A DNA stretch of 64,000 bases from Chrysomallon squamiferum (lineage: Eukaryota > Mollusca > Gastropoda > Neomphalida > Peltospiridae). Below the pieces are notes generated by a model. The model searched no databases. It saw only the letters and a list, made by a program, of their open reading frames with translations, and had not been told where the DNA came from. Numbering within the stretch: the first letter of the stretch is position 1; each line of letters starts with the position of its first letter. Both the position numbers and the translations under genes were made by a program. This document shows positions 31,980-45,385 of the stretch, one piece after another. Location of the stretch: positions 2,017,070-2,081,069 of the forward strand of contig CM022668.1 in the NCBI GenBank assembly GCA_012295275.1, in the 5' to 3' direction.

Positions 31980-34560
31980 TAGGGTAAGAATTGATGTTTG
32001 CGACTTGCTTAGGATTAGATTTATTTGTTTACCTAGGGTTAGGGTTAGAATCAGGGTTAGAGTTAGGGTTATTTAAATTTTATTGTGATTGTTGTGACAG
32101 TGAGCAAAATAATTAGAGGGTCTCAACAGGAAGTAAGATTACGGTAAGAATTAATGTTGGGAACAGGGTTAAGATTAGGATTAGAAGTTGAGCTTTCGTA
32201 AGGGTTAGGGCTGGTGCTAGGGCTAGGGCAAGGGTTAGGGTTAGAGTTAGGGTTATTTAAATTTTACTGTGAGTGTTGTGATAACGAGCAAAATAATTTG
32301 AGGGTCACGAAAGGAAGTACCGCTGGGGTAAGAATTGATATTTGGATTATATTTATATGCTTACCTAGGGTTAGGGTTAGGATTATTTAAATTTTGTTCA
32401 CGATAGGAAACAGCATTACGAACGTGCGTAAGTTTAGGTTTAGAAATTGAGCTATGGTTAAGGATAGGGTTAAGGTATGGGTTAGAGTTAGGGCTATGCT
32501 TATTTAAATTTTCTTTTGAGTGTTGTAATAAACATTAAAATAATTTGAATGTCGAATATGAAGTACTGTTAGGGTAAGAATTGATGTTTGAGACTGATAG
32601 GATTAGAATTATATATTTAGCTCGGGTTAGGGTCAGGGTTAGGATTAGGAATAGGGCTAGGGTTAGGGATAGAGCTAGGGTTATTAAAATTTTATTGTTT
32701 GTGATAACTGGAAGTGGATTTAGTGTAAAAATAAATGTTGGGAATATGTGTAGGATTAGCTTTTGAAGTTGAGCTATTTATAGAGATAGGGTTAGTGTTA
32801 GGGTTAGTGTTAGGGCTAGGGTTAGGGTTAGAGTTAGGGCTAGGGTTAGGGTTAGAGTTAGGGCTATTTAAATTGTGTTGTTAGTGTTGTGATAATGAGC
32901 AAAATGGTTTGAGGTCACGATAGGATGTACCGTTAGGGTAAGAATTGACATTTGGGGACTTGACTAGGATATTATTTGGAAGTTTAGCTATGGTTAGGGT
33001 TAGTGTTAGGCTTAAGGTTAGGGTTAGAGTTAGGGTTAGAGTTAGGGTTAGAGTTAGGGTTAGGGTTAGGGTTAGGGTTAGGGTTAGAGTTAGGGTTATT
33101 TTAATTTTATTATGATTGTTGTGATAATGAGGAAAGTAAATTGAGGATCTCGATAGGAAGAACATGACGGTAAGAAATGAGGTTGCGGACTTCAGCAGGA
33201 ATGTATTTGTTTAGCTAGGGGTAGGGTTAGGGTTAGGGCTAGGGCTAGGGCTAGGGCTAGGGCTAGGGTTAGGGTTTGGGTTTGGGTTAGAGTTAGAGTT
33301 AGGGTTAGGGATAGAGTTAGGGTTACTTCAATTCTATTGTGATTGTTATGATAATGAGGAAAATAATTTCAGGATCTCGATAGGAAGTAACATTATTGTA
33401 AGAATTGTGGTTGGGGACTTGAGCAGGAATTTATTTGAAAGTTTAGCTGTGGTTAGTATTAGGGTTAGGGTTACGTTTAAGGCTAGGGTTAGGGTTAGGG
33501 TTATGGATACAGTTAGGGTTATTTTAATTGTATTGTGATTGTTGTGATAATGAGCATAGTAATTAGATATTCTCGATATGAATAATATTACGGTAAGAAT
33601 TGAGGTGGGGTCTTGAGTAGGAATTTATTTGGAAGTTTAACTAGGGTTAGGGTTAGGGTTAGGGTTAGGGCTAGGGTTAGGGTTAGCGTTAGCGTTAGGG
33701 TTAGGGTTAGTGTTAGAGTTAGGGTTATTCAATTCTATTGTGATTGTTGTGATAATGAGGAAAATAATTTCAGGATCTCGATAGGAAGTAACATTATGGT
33801 AAGAATTGTGGTTGGGGACTTGAGAAGCAGTTTATATTGAAGTTTAATTGTGGTTAGGGTTAGGGTTATGGCTAGGGTTAGGATTACGTTTGTTTTAATC
33901 TCATTATCAGTATTATGATAACAGGTAAAATAATATCTGGGTCACGAATCGGAGAAGCATTAGAGTTAGGGTCAGAATTAGTGTGAGGGTCAGGTTAGGG
34001 TTAGGGTTAGGATTAGGGTTAGGGTTAGGGTTAGGGTTACGGTTACGGTTCTTTTAATTTCATTATGAGTATTATGATAACAGGCAGAATAATCTATGGG
34101 TCACGAATCGGAGAAGCATTAGAGTTAGGGTCAGAATTAGTGTTAGGGTTAGGTTAGGGTTAGGGTTAGGGTTAGCGTTAGGGCTAGGGCTAGGGTTAGG
34201 GTTAGGGTTACTGTTCTTTTCATTTCCATTATGAGCTAACAGGTTAGGGGTTAGGAATCGGAGAAGCTTAGGGTTAGGGTTAGGGTTAGGGTTAGGGGGT
34301 TAGGGTTAGGGGTTAGGTTACTTACTGTTCTTTTCATTTCATTATGAGTATTATGATAACAGGCAAAATAATCTCTGGGTCACGAATCGGAGAAGCATTA
34401 GAGTTAGGGTCAGAATTAGTGTTAGGGCTTAGGAGATAGGGGAGGGCTAGGGTTGGGATTACACGTTAGGGTTAGGGTTAAAATTAATGTCCGGGATAGG
34501 GTTAGGAGTTAGGGTTAGGTTAGGGTTAGGGTTAGGGTTAGCCTTAAAGCTAGGGTTACA
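31980..34560 (+). repeat. Degenerate telomere-like array, long-unit part
   Basis: (TTAGGG)n tracts with many variants (TTAGGC, TTAGAG, CTAGGG, TTAGTG) alternate with a conserved spacer containing TTTAATTTTATTGTGATTGT, GATAATGAGSAAAATAATTT and AGGAAGTA…GTAAGAATTGA. Units recur every roughly 150-240 bp. The G-rich strand is plus. The variation suggests an old array. Confidence 0.9.
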
Positions 34561-37500
34561 TAAATTTTATCTGAGTTTGATGCTCTGATAGAAATAATAT
34601 GAGGCTGAGATTAGAAGTAAAATAAGAATTAATGTTCCGGACTTTTTTGGATTAATTTTATCACCCGAGCTAGAAGCTAGGTTAGGGTTAGGGTTAGTGT
34701 GAGGGTTAGGTTAGGTTAGGGTTAGGGTCCTTAAAGCTAGGGTTACATAAATTTTATTCGAGTTTAATGCTTATATGAGAAATAATATGACCCTGGAGAT
34801 TACAGGTAGCCTTAGAATAAGAATTAATATTCCGGACTAGTTTAGAATTAGTTTTAGGAGCTTAGCTAGGGTTAAGGTTAGGGTTAGGGTTAGGGTTAGC
34901 CTTAAAGCTAGGGTTACCTAAATTTTATTCGAGTTTAATGTTTATGTTAGAAATAATATGACCCTGGAGACTACAAGTAGCCTTAGAATAAGAATTAATG
35001 TTCCGGACTTCTGTTGGATTACTTTTAGAACCTGAGCTAGGGTTAGGGTTAGGGTTAGGGTTAGGGTTAGGGTTAGCCTTATAGCTAGGGTTACATAAAT
35101 TTTATTCGAGTTTGATGCTTCTGATAGAAATAATATGAGGCTGGAGATTAGAAGTAGCCTTAGAATAAGAATTAATGTTCCGGACTTCTTTTGGATTACT
35201 TTTATCACCTGAGCTAGGGTTAGGGTTAGGGTTAGGGTTAGCCTTATAGCTAGGGTTACATAAATTTTATTCGAGTTTGATGCTTCTGATAGAAATAATA
35301 TGAGGCTGGAGATTAGAAGTAGCGTTAGGATAAGAATTAATGTTCCGGACTTCTGTTGGATTACTTTTATCACCTGAGCTAGGGTTAGGGCTAGGGTTAG
35401 GGTTAGGGTTACTTTAGGGTTAGTCTTAAAGCTAGGGTTACATACATTTTATTCGAATTTAATGCTTATATGAGAAATAATATGACCCTGGAGATTACAG
35501 GTAGCCTTAGAATAAGAATTAATATTCCGGACTAGTTTAGGATTAGTTTTACGAGCTTAGCTAGGGTTAAGGTTAGGGTTAGAGTTAGGGTTAGCCTTAT
35601 AGCTAGGGTTACCTAAATTTTATTCGAGTTTAATGTTCATGTTAGAAATAATATGACCCTGGAGACTACAAGTAGCCTTAGAATAAGAATTAATGTTCCG
35701 GACTTCTTTTGGATTACTTTTATCACCTGAGCTAGGGTTAGGGTTAGGGTTAGGGTTAGCCTTATAGCTAGGGTTACATAAATTTTATTCGAGTTTGATG
35801 CTTCTGATAGAAATAATATGAGGCTGGAGATTAGAAGTAGCGTTAGGATAAGAATTAATGTTCCGGACTTCTTTTGGATTACTTTTATCACCTGAGCTAG
35901 GGTTAGGGTTAGGGTTAGGGTTAGGGTTAGGGTTAGGGTTACTTTAGGGTTAGTCTTAAAGCTAGGGTTACATAAATTTTATTCGAGTTTAATGCTTATA
36001 TGAGAAATAATATGACCCTGGAGATTACAGGTAGCCTTAGAATAAGAATTAATATTCCGGACTAGTTTAGAATTAGTTTTAGGAGCTTAGCTAGGGTTAA
36101 GGTTAGGGTTAGGGTTAGGGTTAGCCTTAAAGCTAGGGTTACCTAAATTTTATTCGAGTTTAATGTTTATGTTAGAAATAATATGACCCTGGAGAAATAA
36201 TATGACCCTGGAGACTACAAGTAGCCTTAGAATAAGAATTAATGTTCCGGACTTCTGTTGGATTACTTTTAGAACCTGAGCTACGGTTAGGGTTAGGGTT
36301 AGGCTTTGGGTTAGCCTTAAAGCTAGGGTTACATAAACTTTATTCGAGTTTGATGCTTCTGATAGAAATAATATGAGGCTGGAGATTAGAAGTAGCCTTA
36401 GAATAAGAATTAATGTTCCGGACTTCTTTTGGATTACTTTTATCACCTGAGCTAGGGTTAGGGTTAGGGTTAGGGTTAGGGTTAGGGTTAGGTTAGCCTT
36501 ATAGCTAGGGTTACATAAATTTTATTCGAGTTTGATGCTTCTGATAGAAATAATATGAGGCTGGAGATTAGAAGTAGCGTTAGGATAAGAATTAATGTTC
36601 CGGACTTCTTTTGGATTACTTTTATCACCTGAGCTAGGGTTAGGGCTAGGGTTAGGGTTAGGGTTACTTTAGGGTTAGTCTTAAAGCTAGGGTTACATAC
36701 ATTTTATTCGAATTTAATGCTTATATGAGAAATAATATGACCCTGGAGATTACAGGTAGCCTTAGAATAAGAATTAATATTCCGGACTAGTTTAGGATTA
36801 GTTTTACGAGCTTAGCTAGGGTTAAGGTTAGGGTTAGGGTTAGGGTTAGGGTTAGCCTTATAGCTAGGGTTACCTAAATTTTATTCGAGTTTAATGTTCA
36901 TGTTAGAAATAATATGACCCTGGAGACTACAAGTAGCCTTAGAATAAGAATTAATGTTCCGGACTTCTTTTGGATTACTTTTATCACCTGAGCTAGGGTT
37001 AGGGTTAGGGTTAGGGTTAGGGTTAGCCTTATAGCTAGGGTTACATAAATTTTATTCGAGTTTGATGCTTCTGATAGAAATAATATGAGGCTGGAGATTA
37101 GAAGTAGCGTTAGGATAAGAATTAATGTTCCGGACTTCTTTTGGATTACTTTTATCACCTGAGCTAGGGTTAGGGCTAGGGTTAGGGTTAGGGTTACTTT
37201 AGGGTTAGTCTTAAAGCTAGGGTTACATACATTTTATTCGAATTTAATGCTTATATGAGAAATAATATGACCCTGGAGATTACAGGTAGCCTTAGAATAA
37301 GAATTAATATTCCGGACTAGTTTAGGATTAGTTTTACGAGCTTAGCTAGGGTTAAGGTTAGGGTTAGGGTTAGGGTTAGCCTTATAGCTAGGGTTACCTA
37401 AATTTTATTCGAGTTTAATGTTCATGTTAGAAATAATATGACCCTGGAGACTTTTATCACCTGAGTAGCCTTAGAATAAGAATTAATGTTCCGGACTTTT

Positions 37501-40500
37501 ATTTTGGATTACTTTTATCACCTGAGCTAGGGTTAGGGTTAGGTTAGGGGGTTAGGGTTAGGGTTAGGGTTAGCCTTATAGCTAGGGTTACATAAATTTT
37601 ATTCGAGTTTGATGCTTCTGATAGAAATAATATGAGGCTGGAGATTAGAAGTAGCGTTAGGATAAGAATTAATGTTCCGGACTTCTTTTGGATTACTTTT
37701 ATCACCTGAGCTAGGGTTAGGGTTAGGGTTAGGGTTAGGGTTAGGGTTACTTTAGGGTTAGTCTTAAAGCTAGGGTTACATACATTTTATTCGAATTTAA
37801 TGCTTATATGAGAAATAATATGACCCTGGAGATTACAGGTAGCCTTAGAATAAGAATTAATATTCCGGACTAGTTTAGGATTAGTTTTACGAGCTTAGCT
37901 AGGGTTAAGGTTAGGGTTAGGGTTAGGGTTAGCCTTAAAGCTAGGGTTACCTAAATTTTATTCGAGTTTAATGTTTATGTTAGAAATAATATGACCCTGG
38001 AGACTACAAGTAGCCTTAGAATAAGAATTAATGTTCCGGACTTCTTTTGGATTACTTTTATCACCTGAGCTAGGGTTAGGGTTAGGGTTAGGGTTAGGGT
38101 TAGCCTTATAGCTAGGGTTACATAAATTTTATTCGAGTTTGATGCTTCTGATAGAAATAATATGAGGCTGGAGATTAGAAGTAGCCTTAGAATAAGAATT
38201 AATGTTCCGGACTTCTTTTGGATTACTTTTATCACCTGAGCTAGGGTTAGGGTTAGGGTTAGGGTTAGGGTTAGGGTTAGGGTTTTAAAGCTAGGGTTAC
38301 ATAAATTTTATTCGAGTTTAATGCTTATATGAGAAATAATATGAGCCTGAGATTGCAAGTAGCCTTAAGTAGCCTTAGAATAAGAATTAATGTTCCGGAC
38401 TAGTTTAGGATTAGTTTTATCACCTGAGCTAGGGTTAGGGAATTAATGTTAGGGTTAGGGTTAGGGTTAGAGTTAGGGTTAGCTTATAGCTAGGGTTACC
38501 TAAATTTTATTCGAGTTTAATGTTCATGTTAGAAATAATATGACCCTGGAGACTACAAGTAGCCTTAGAATAAGAATTAATGTTCCGGACTTCTTTTGGA
38601 TTACTTTTATCACCTGAGCTAGGGTTAGGGTTAGGGTTAGGGTTAGGGTTAGGGTTAGCCTTATAGCTAGGGTTACATACATTTTATTCGAGTTTGATGC
38701 TTCTGATAGAAATAATATGAGGCTGGAGATTAGAAGTAGCGTTAGAATAAGAATTAATGTTCCGGACTTCTTTTGGATTACTTTTATCACCTGAGCTAGG
38801 TTAGGTTAGGGTAGGGTTAGGGTTACTTTTTAGGTTAGCCTTAAAGCTAGGGTTACATAAATTTTATTCGAGTTTAATGCTTATATGAGAGAAATAATAT
38901 GACCCTGGAGATTACAAGTAGCCTTAGAATAAGAATTAATGTTCCGGACTTCTTTTGGATTACTTTTATCACCTGAGCTAGGGTTAGGGTTAGGGTTAGG
39001 GTTAGGGTTAGCCTTATAGCTAGGGTTACATAAATTTTATTCGAGTTTGATGCTTCTGATAGAAATAATATGAGGCTGGAGATTAGAAGTAGCCTTAGAA
39101 TAAGAATTAATGTTCCGGACTTCTTTTGGATTACTTTTATCACCTGAGCTAGGGTTAGGGTTAGGGTTAGGGTTAGGGTTAGGGTTAGGGTTAGCCTTAT
39201 AGCTAGGGTTACATAAATTTTATTCGAGTTTGATGCTTCTGATAGAAATAATATGAGGCTGGAGATTAGAAGTAGCGTTAGGATAAGAATTAATGTTCCG
39301 GACTTCTTTTGGATTACTTTTATCACCTGAGCTAGGGTTAGGGCTAGGGTTAGGGTTAGGGTTACTTTAGGGTTAGTCTTAAAGCTAGGGTTACATAAAT
39401 TTTATTCGAATTTAATGCTTATATGAGAAATAATATGACCCTGGAGATTACAGGTAGCCTTAGAATAAGAATTAATATTCCGGACTAGTTTAGGATTAGT
39501 TTTACGAGCTTAGCTAGGGTTAAGGTTAGGGTTAGGGTTAGGGTTAGCCTTATAGCTAGGGTTACCTAAATTTTATTCGAGTTTAATGTTCATGTTAGAA
39601 ATAATATGACCCTGGAGACTACAAGTAGCCTTAGAATAAGAATTAATGTTCCGGACTTCTTTTGGATTACTTTTATCACCTGAGCTAGGGTTAGGGTTAG
39701 GGTTAGGGTTAGCCTTATAGCTAGGGTTACATAAATTTTATTCGAGTTTGATGCTTCTGATAGAAATAATATGAGGCTGGAGATTAGAAGTAGCGTTAGG
39801 ATAAGAATTAATGTTCCGGACTTCTTTTGGATTACTTTTATCACCTGAGCTAGGGTTAGGGCTAGGGTTAGGGTTAGGGTTACTTTAGGGTTAGTCTTAA
39901 AGCTAGGGTTACATACATTTTATTCGAATTTAATGCTTATATGAGAAATAATATGACCCTGGAGATTACAGGTAGCCTTAGAATAAGAATTAATATTCCG
40001 GACTAGTTTAGGATTAGTTTTACGAGCTTAGCTAGGGTTAGGGTTAGGTTAGGGTTAGGGTTAGGGTTAGGGTTAGGGTTAGGGTTAGCCTTAAAGCTAG
40101 GGTTACCTAAATTTTATTCGAGTTTAATGTTTATGTTAGAAATAATATGACCCTGGAGACTACAAGTAGCCTTAGAATAAGAATTAATGTTCCGGACTTC
40201 TTTTGGATTACTTTTATCACCTGAGCTAGGGTTAGGGTTAGGGTTAGGGTTAGGGTTAGGGTTAGGTTAGCCTTATAGCTAGGGTTACATAAATTTTATT
40301 CGAGTTTGATGCTTCTGATAGAAATAATATGAGGCTGGAGATTAGAAGTAGCCTTAGAATAAGAATTAATGTTCCGGACTTCTTTTGGATTACTTTTATC
40401 ACCTGAGCTAGGGTTAGGGTTAGGGTTAGGGTTAGGGTTAGCGTTAGCTAAAGCTAGGGTTACATAAATTTTTTATTCGAGTTTGATGTTTCATGATAGA

Positions 40501-41300
40501 AATAATATGAGGAGGCTGAGATTACAAGTAGCCAGAATAAGAATTAAGAATTAATGTTCCGGACTTCTTTTGGATTACTTTTATCACCTGAGCTAGGGTT
40601 AGGGTTAGGGTTAGGTTAGTTAGGGTTAGTCTTATAGCTAGGGTTACATAAATTTTATTCGAGTTTGATGCTTCTGATAGAAATAATATGAGGCTGGAGA
40701 TTAGAAGTAGCGTTAGGATAAGAATTAATGTTCCGGACTTCTTTTGGATTACTTTTATCACCTGAGCTAGGGTTAGGGTTAGGGTTAGGGTTAGGGTTAG
40801 GGTTACTTTAGGGTTAGTCTTAAAGCTAGGGTTACATACATTTTATTCGAATTTAATGCTTATATGAGAAATAATATGACCCTGGAGATTACAGGTAGCC
40901 TTAGAATAAGAATTAATATTCCGGACTAGTTTAGAATTAGTTTTAGGAGCTTAGCTAGGGTTAAGGTTAGGGTTAGGGTTAGGGTTAGCCTTAAAGCTAG
41001 GGTTACCTAAATTTTATTCGAGTTTAATGTTTATGTTAGAAATAATATGACCCTGGAGACTACAAGTAGCCTTAGAATAAGAATTAATGTTCCGGACTTC
41101 TTTTGGATTACTTTTAGAACCTGAGCTAGGGTTAGGGTTAGGGTTAGGGTTTGGGTTAGCCTTATAGCTAGGGTTACATAAATTTTATTCGAGTTTGATG
41201 CTTCTGATAGAAATAATATGAGGCTGGAGATTAGAAGTAGCGTTAGAATAAGAATTAATGTTCCGGACTTCTTTTGGATTACTTTTATCACCTGAGCTAG
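34560..41300 (+). repeat. Telomere-associated array with higher-order structure
   Basis: Units of about 170-190 bp consist of (TTAGGG)3-7 plus a spacer (GCTAGGGTTACATAAATTTT, ATTCGAGTTTRATG, GAAATAATATGA, AGAATTAATGTTCCGGACT). Three spacer types alternate: one with CCCTGGAGATTACAGG and GGACTAGTTTAGGATTAG, one with CCCTGGAGACTACAAG, and one with GAGGCTGGAGATTAGAAG. Many copies are nearly identical and the three-unit order repeats near 530 bp. The short open frames on the minus strand are by-products. Confidence 0.92.
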
Positions 41301-41500
41301 NNNNNNNNNNNNNNNNNNNNNNNNNNNNNNNNNNNNNNNNNNNNNNNNNNNNNNNNNNNNNNNNNNNNNNNNNNNNNNNNNNNNNNNNNNNNNNNNNNNN
41401 NNNNNNNNNNNNNNNNNNNNNNNNNNNNNNNNNNNNNNNNNNNNNNNNNNNNNNNNNNNNNNNNNNNNNNNNNNNNNNNNNNNNNNNNNNNNNNNNNNNN
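41301..41500. other. Assembly gap (200 N)
   Basis: Exactly 200 N separate the telomere-like array from the satellite. A round number suggests a fixed-size scaffolding gap of unknown true length. Confidence 0.99.
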
Positions 41501-44500
41501 GAAAAAGGTACCCTAGCATTTTCAACGAAACTTGAAAAAATTCGATTTTCAAAAGTTGAAAATCCGTGTGGCACTTTTCCGTTTGGTCGGGAAAAATATT
41601 TCGACGTGTGCAAAAGGTGCGCGCCGTCGGGGCGAGTGTGGCAAAAACGTTTCCAACATTTACCAAAGGTGCTGCACCTTTTGAAAATGCGTTTGAAATA
41701 AAAACGAGCAAATTTTCAAAAACATGTGCGTTTTTTGTGCACGTGTCGGAAACGAGTTGTTCCCCTTGGGTGGGGCGTGCGGCACTTTTGACCCGTGTGG
41801 GGCAACCCTTGCCCCACTTTTGGGTATGTGCGCCCGATTTTTCCAACGTGCTCGGAAAAAGTTATTGCACTTTGAAAAAGGTACCCTAGCATTTTCAACG
41901 AAACTTGAAAAAATTCGATTTTCAAAAGTTGAAAATCCGTGTGGCACTTTTCCGTTTGGTCGGGAAAAATATTTCGACGTGTGCAAAAGGTGCGCGCCGT
42001 CGGGGCGAGTGTGGCAAAACGTTTCCAACATTTACCAAAGGTGCTGCACCTTTTGAAAATGCGTTTGAAAAAAAAACGAGCAAATTTTCAAAAACATGTG
42101 CGTTTTTTGTGCACGTGTCGGAAACGAGTTGTTCCCCTTGGGTGGGGCGTGCGGCACTTTTGACCCGTGTGGGGCAACCCTTGCCCCACTTTTGGGTATG
42201 TGCGCCCGATTTTTCCCACGTGCTCGGAAAAAGTTATTGCACTTTGAAAAAGGTACCCCTAGCATTTTCAACGAAACTTGAAAAAATTCGATTTTCAAAA
42301 GTTGAAAATCCGTGTGGCACTTTTCCGTTTGGTCGGGAAAAATATTTCGACGTGTGCAAAAGGTGCGCGCCGTCGGGGCGAGTGTGGCAAACACGTTTCC
42401 AACATTTTCCAAAGGTGCTGCACCTTTTGAAAATGCGTTTGAAAAAAAAACGAGCAAATTTTCAAAAACATGTGCGTTTTTTGTGCACGTGTCGGAAACG
42501 AGTTGTTCCCCTTGGGTGGGGCGTGCGGCACTTTTGACCCGTGTGGGGCAACCCTTGCCCCACTTTTGGGTATGTGCGCCCGATTTTTCCAACGTGCTCG
42601 GAAAAAGTTATTGCACTTTGAAAAAGGTACCCCTAGCATTTTCAACGAAACTTGAAAAAATTCGATTTTCAAAAGTTGAAAATCCGTGTGGCACTTTTCC
42701 GTTTGGTCGGGAAAAATATTTCGACGTGTGCAAAAGGTGCGCGCCGTCGGGGCGAGTGTGGCGAAAACGTTTCCAACATTTACCAAAGGTGCTGCACCTT
42801 TTGAAAATGCGTTTGAAATAAAAACGAGCAAATTTTCAAAACATGTGCGTTTTTTGTCCACGTGTCGGAAACGAGTTGTTCCCCTTGGGTGGGGCGTGCG
42901 GCACTTTTGACCCGTGTGGGGCAACCCTTGCCCCACTTTTGGGTATGTGCGCCCGATTTTTCCAACGTGCTCGGAAAAAGTTATTGCACTTTGAAAAAGG
43001 TACCCCTAGCATTTTCAACGAAACTTGAAAAAATTCGATTTTCAAAAGTTGAAAATCCGTGTGGCACTATTCCGTTTGGTCGGGAAAAATATTTCGACGT
43101 GTGCAAAAGGTGCGCGCCGTCGGGGCGAGTGTGGCGAAAACGTTTCCAACATTTACCAAAGGTGCTGCACCTTTTGAAAATGCGTTTGAAAAAAAACGAG
43201 CAAATTTTCAAAAACATGTGCGTTTTTTGTGCACGTGTCGGAAACGAGTTGTTCCCCTTGGGTGGGGCGTGCGGCACTTTTGACCCGTGTGGGGCAACCC
43301 TTGCCCCACTTTTGGGTATGTGCGCCCGATTTTTCCAACGTGCTCGGAAAAAGTTATTGCACTTTGAAAAAGGTACCCCTAGCATTTTCAACGAAACTTG
43401 AAAAAATTCGATTTTCAAAAGTTGAAAATCCGTGTGGCACTTTTCCGTTTGGTCGGGAAAAATATTTCGACGTGTGCAAAAGGTGCGCGCCGTCGGGGCG
43501 AGTGTGGCAAAAACGTTTCCAACATTTACCAAAGGTGCTGCACCTTTTGAAAATGCGTTTGAAAAAAAACGAGCAAATTTTCAAAAACGTGCGTTTTTTG
43601 TGCACGTGTCGGAAACGAGTTGTTCCCCTTGGGTGGGGCGTGCGGCACTTTTGACCCGTGTGGGGCAACCCTTGCCCCACTTTTGGGTATGTGCGCCCGA
43701 TTTTTCCCACGTGCTCGGAAAAAGTTATTGCACTTTGAAAAAGGTACCCTAGCATTTTCAACGAAACTTGAAAAAATTCGATTTTCAAAAGTTGAAAATC
43801 CGTGTGGCACTATTCCGTTTGGTCGGGAAAAATATTTCGACGTGTGCAAAAGGTGCGCGCCGTCGGGGCGAGTGTGGCGAACACGTTTCCAACATTTACC
43901 AAAGGTGCTGCACCTTTGAAAATGCGTTTGAAAAAAAAACGAGCAAATTTTCAAAACGTGCGTTTTTTGTGCACGTGTCGGAAACGAGTTGTTCCCCTTG
44001 GGTGGGGCGTGCGGCACTTTTGACCCGTGTGGGGCAACCCTTGCCCCACTTTTGGGTATGTGCGCCCGATTTTTCCCACGTGCTCGGAAAAAGTTATTGC
44101 ACTTTGAAAAAGGTACCCCTAGCATTTTCAACGAAACTTGAAAAAATTCGATTTTCAAAAGTTGAAAATCCGTGTGGCACTATTCCGTTTGGTCGGGAAA
44201 AATATTTCGACGTGTGCAAAAGGTGCGCGCCGTCGGGGCGTGTGTGGCGAACACGTTTCCAACATTTACCAAAGGTGCTGCACCTTTTGAAAATGCGTTT
44301 GAAAAAAAAACGAGCAAATTTTCAAAAACATGTGCGTTTTTTGTGCACGTGTCGGAAACGAGTTGTTCCCCTTGGGTGGGGCGTGCGGCACTTTTGACCC
44401 GTGTGGGGCAACCCTTGCCCCACTTTTGGGTATGTGCGCCCGATTTTTCCCACGTGCTCGGAAAAAGTTATTGCACTTTGAAAAGGTACCCCTAGCATTT

Positions 44501-45385
44501 TCAACGAAACTTGAAAAAATTCGATTTTCAAAAGTTGAAAATCCGTGTGGCACTATTCCGTTTGGTCGGGAAAAATATTTCGACGTGTGCAAAAGGTGCG
44601 CGCCGTCGGGGCGAGTGTGGCAAAAACGTTTCCAACATTTACCAAAGGTGCTGCACCTTTTGAAAATGCGTTTGAAAAAAAAACGAGCAAATTTTCAAAA
44701 ACATGTGCGTTTTTTGTGCACGTGTCGGAAACGAGTTGTTCCCCTTGGGTGGGTCGTGCGGCACTTTTGACCCGTGTGGGGCAACCCTTGCCCCACTTTT
44801 GGGTATGTGCGCCCGATTTTTCCCACGTGCTCGGAAAAAGTTATTGCACTTTGAAAAGGTACCCCTAGCATTTTCAACGAAACTTGAAAAAATTCGATTT
44901 TCAAAAGTTGAAAATCCGTGTGGCACTATTCCGTTTGGTCGGGAAAAATATTTCGACGTGTGCAAAAGGTGCGCGCCGTCGGGGCGAGTGTGGCAAAAGC
45001 GTTTCCAACATTTGCCAATGGTGCTGCACCTTTTGAAAATGCGTTTGAAAAAAAAACGAGCAAATTTTCAAAAACATGTGCGTTTTTTGTGCACGTGTCG
45101 GAAACGAGTTGTTCCCCTTGGGTGGGGCGTGCGGCACTTTTCACCCGTGTAGGGCAACCCTTGCCCCACTTTTGGGTATGTGCGCCCGATTTTTCCCACG
45201 TGCTCGGAAAAAGTTATTGCACTTTGAAAAAGGTACCCCTAGCATTTTCAACGAAACTTGAAAAAATTCGATTTTCAAAAGTTGAAAATCCGTGTGGCAC
45301 TATTCCGTTTGGTCGGGAAAAATATTTCGACGTGTGCAAAAGGTGCGCGCCGTCGGGGCGAGTGTGGCGAAAACGTTTCCATTTA
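41501..45385 (+). repeat. ~373-bp satellite, ten full units and a partial unit
   Basis: Unit starts (GAAAAAGGTACCC) fall at 41501, 41874, 42246, 42620, 42993, 43366, 43737, 44106, 44480, 44853 and 45226, giving periods of 369-374 bp. Units differ by a few bases. Each unit contains perfect short dyads: GTGGGGCAA/TTGCCCCAC around CCC, GATTTTCAA/TTGAAAATC around AAG, AAAGGTGC/GCACCTTT around T, and TTTTCAA/TTGAAAA around CGAAAC. Open frames on both strands rotate because the period is not a multiple of three, and they are not credible proteins. Confidence 0.97.

Noticed and set aside
34942-41300. Minus-strand open frames of 80-150 residues repeating MIKVIQKKSGTLILIL
   Set aside because: They are translations of the telomere-associated repeat; length and content follow the repeat unit and include poly(TL) from TTAGGG.
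42680-42725. CENP-B-box-like TTTCCGTTTGGTCGGGA in the satellite unit
   Set aside because: It misses two of the nine essential positions (TTCC for TTCG, G for the central A).
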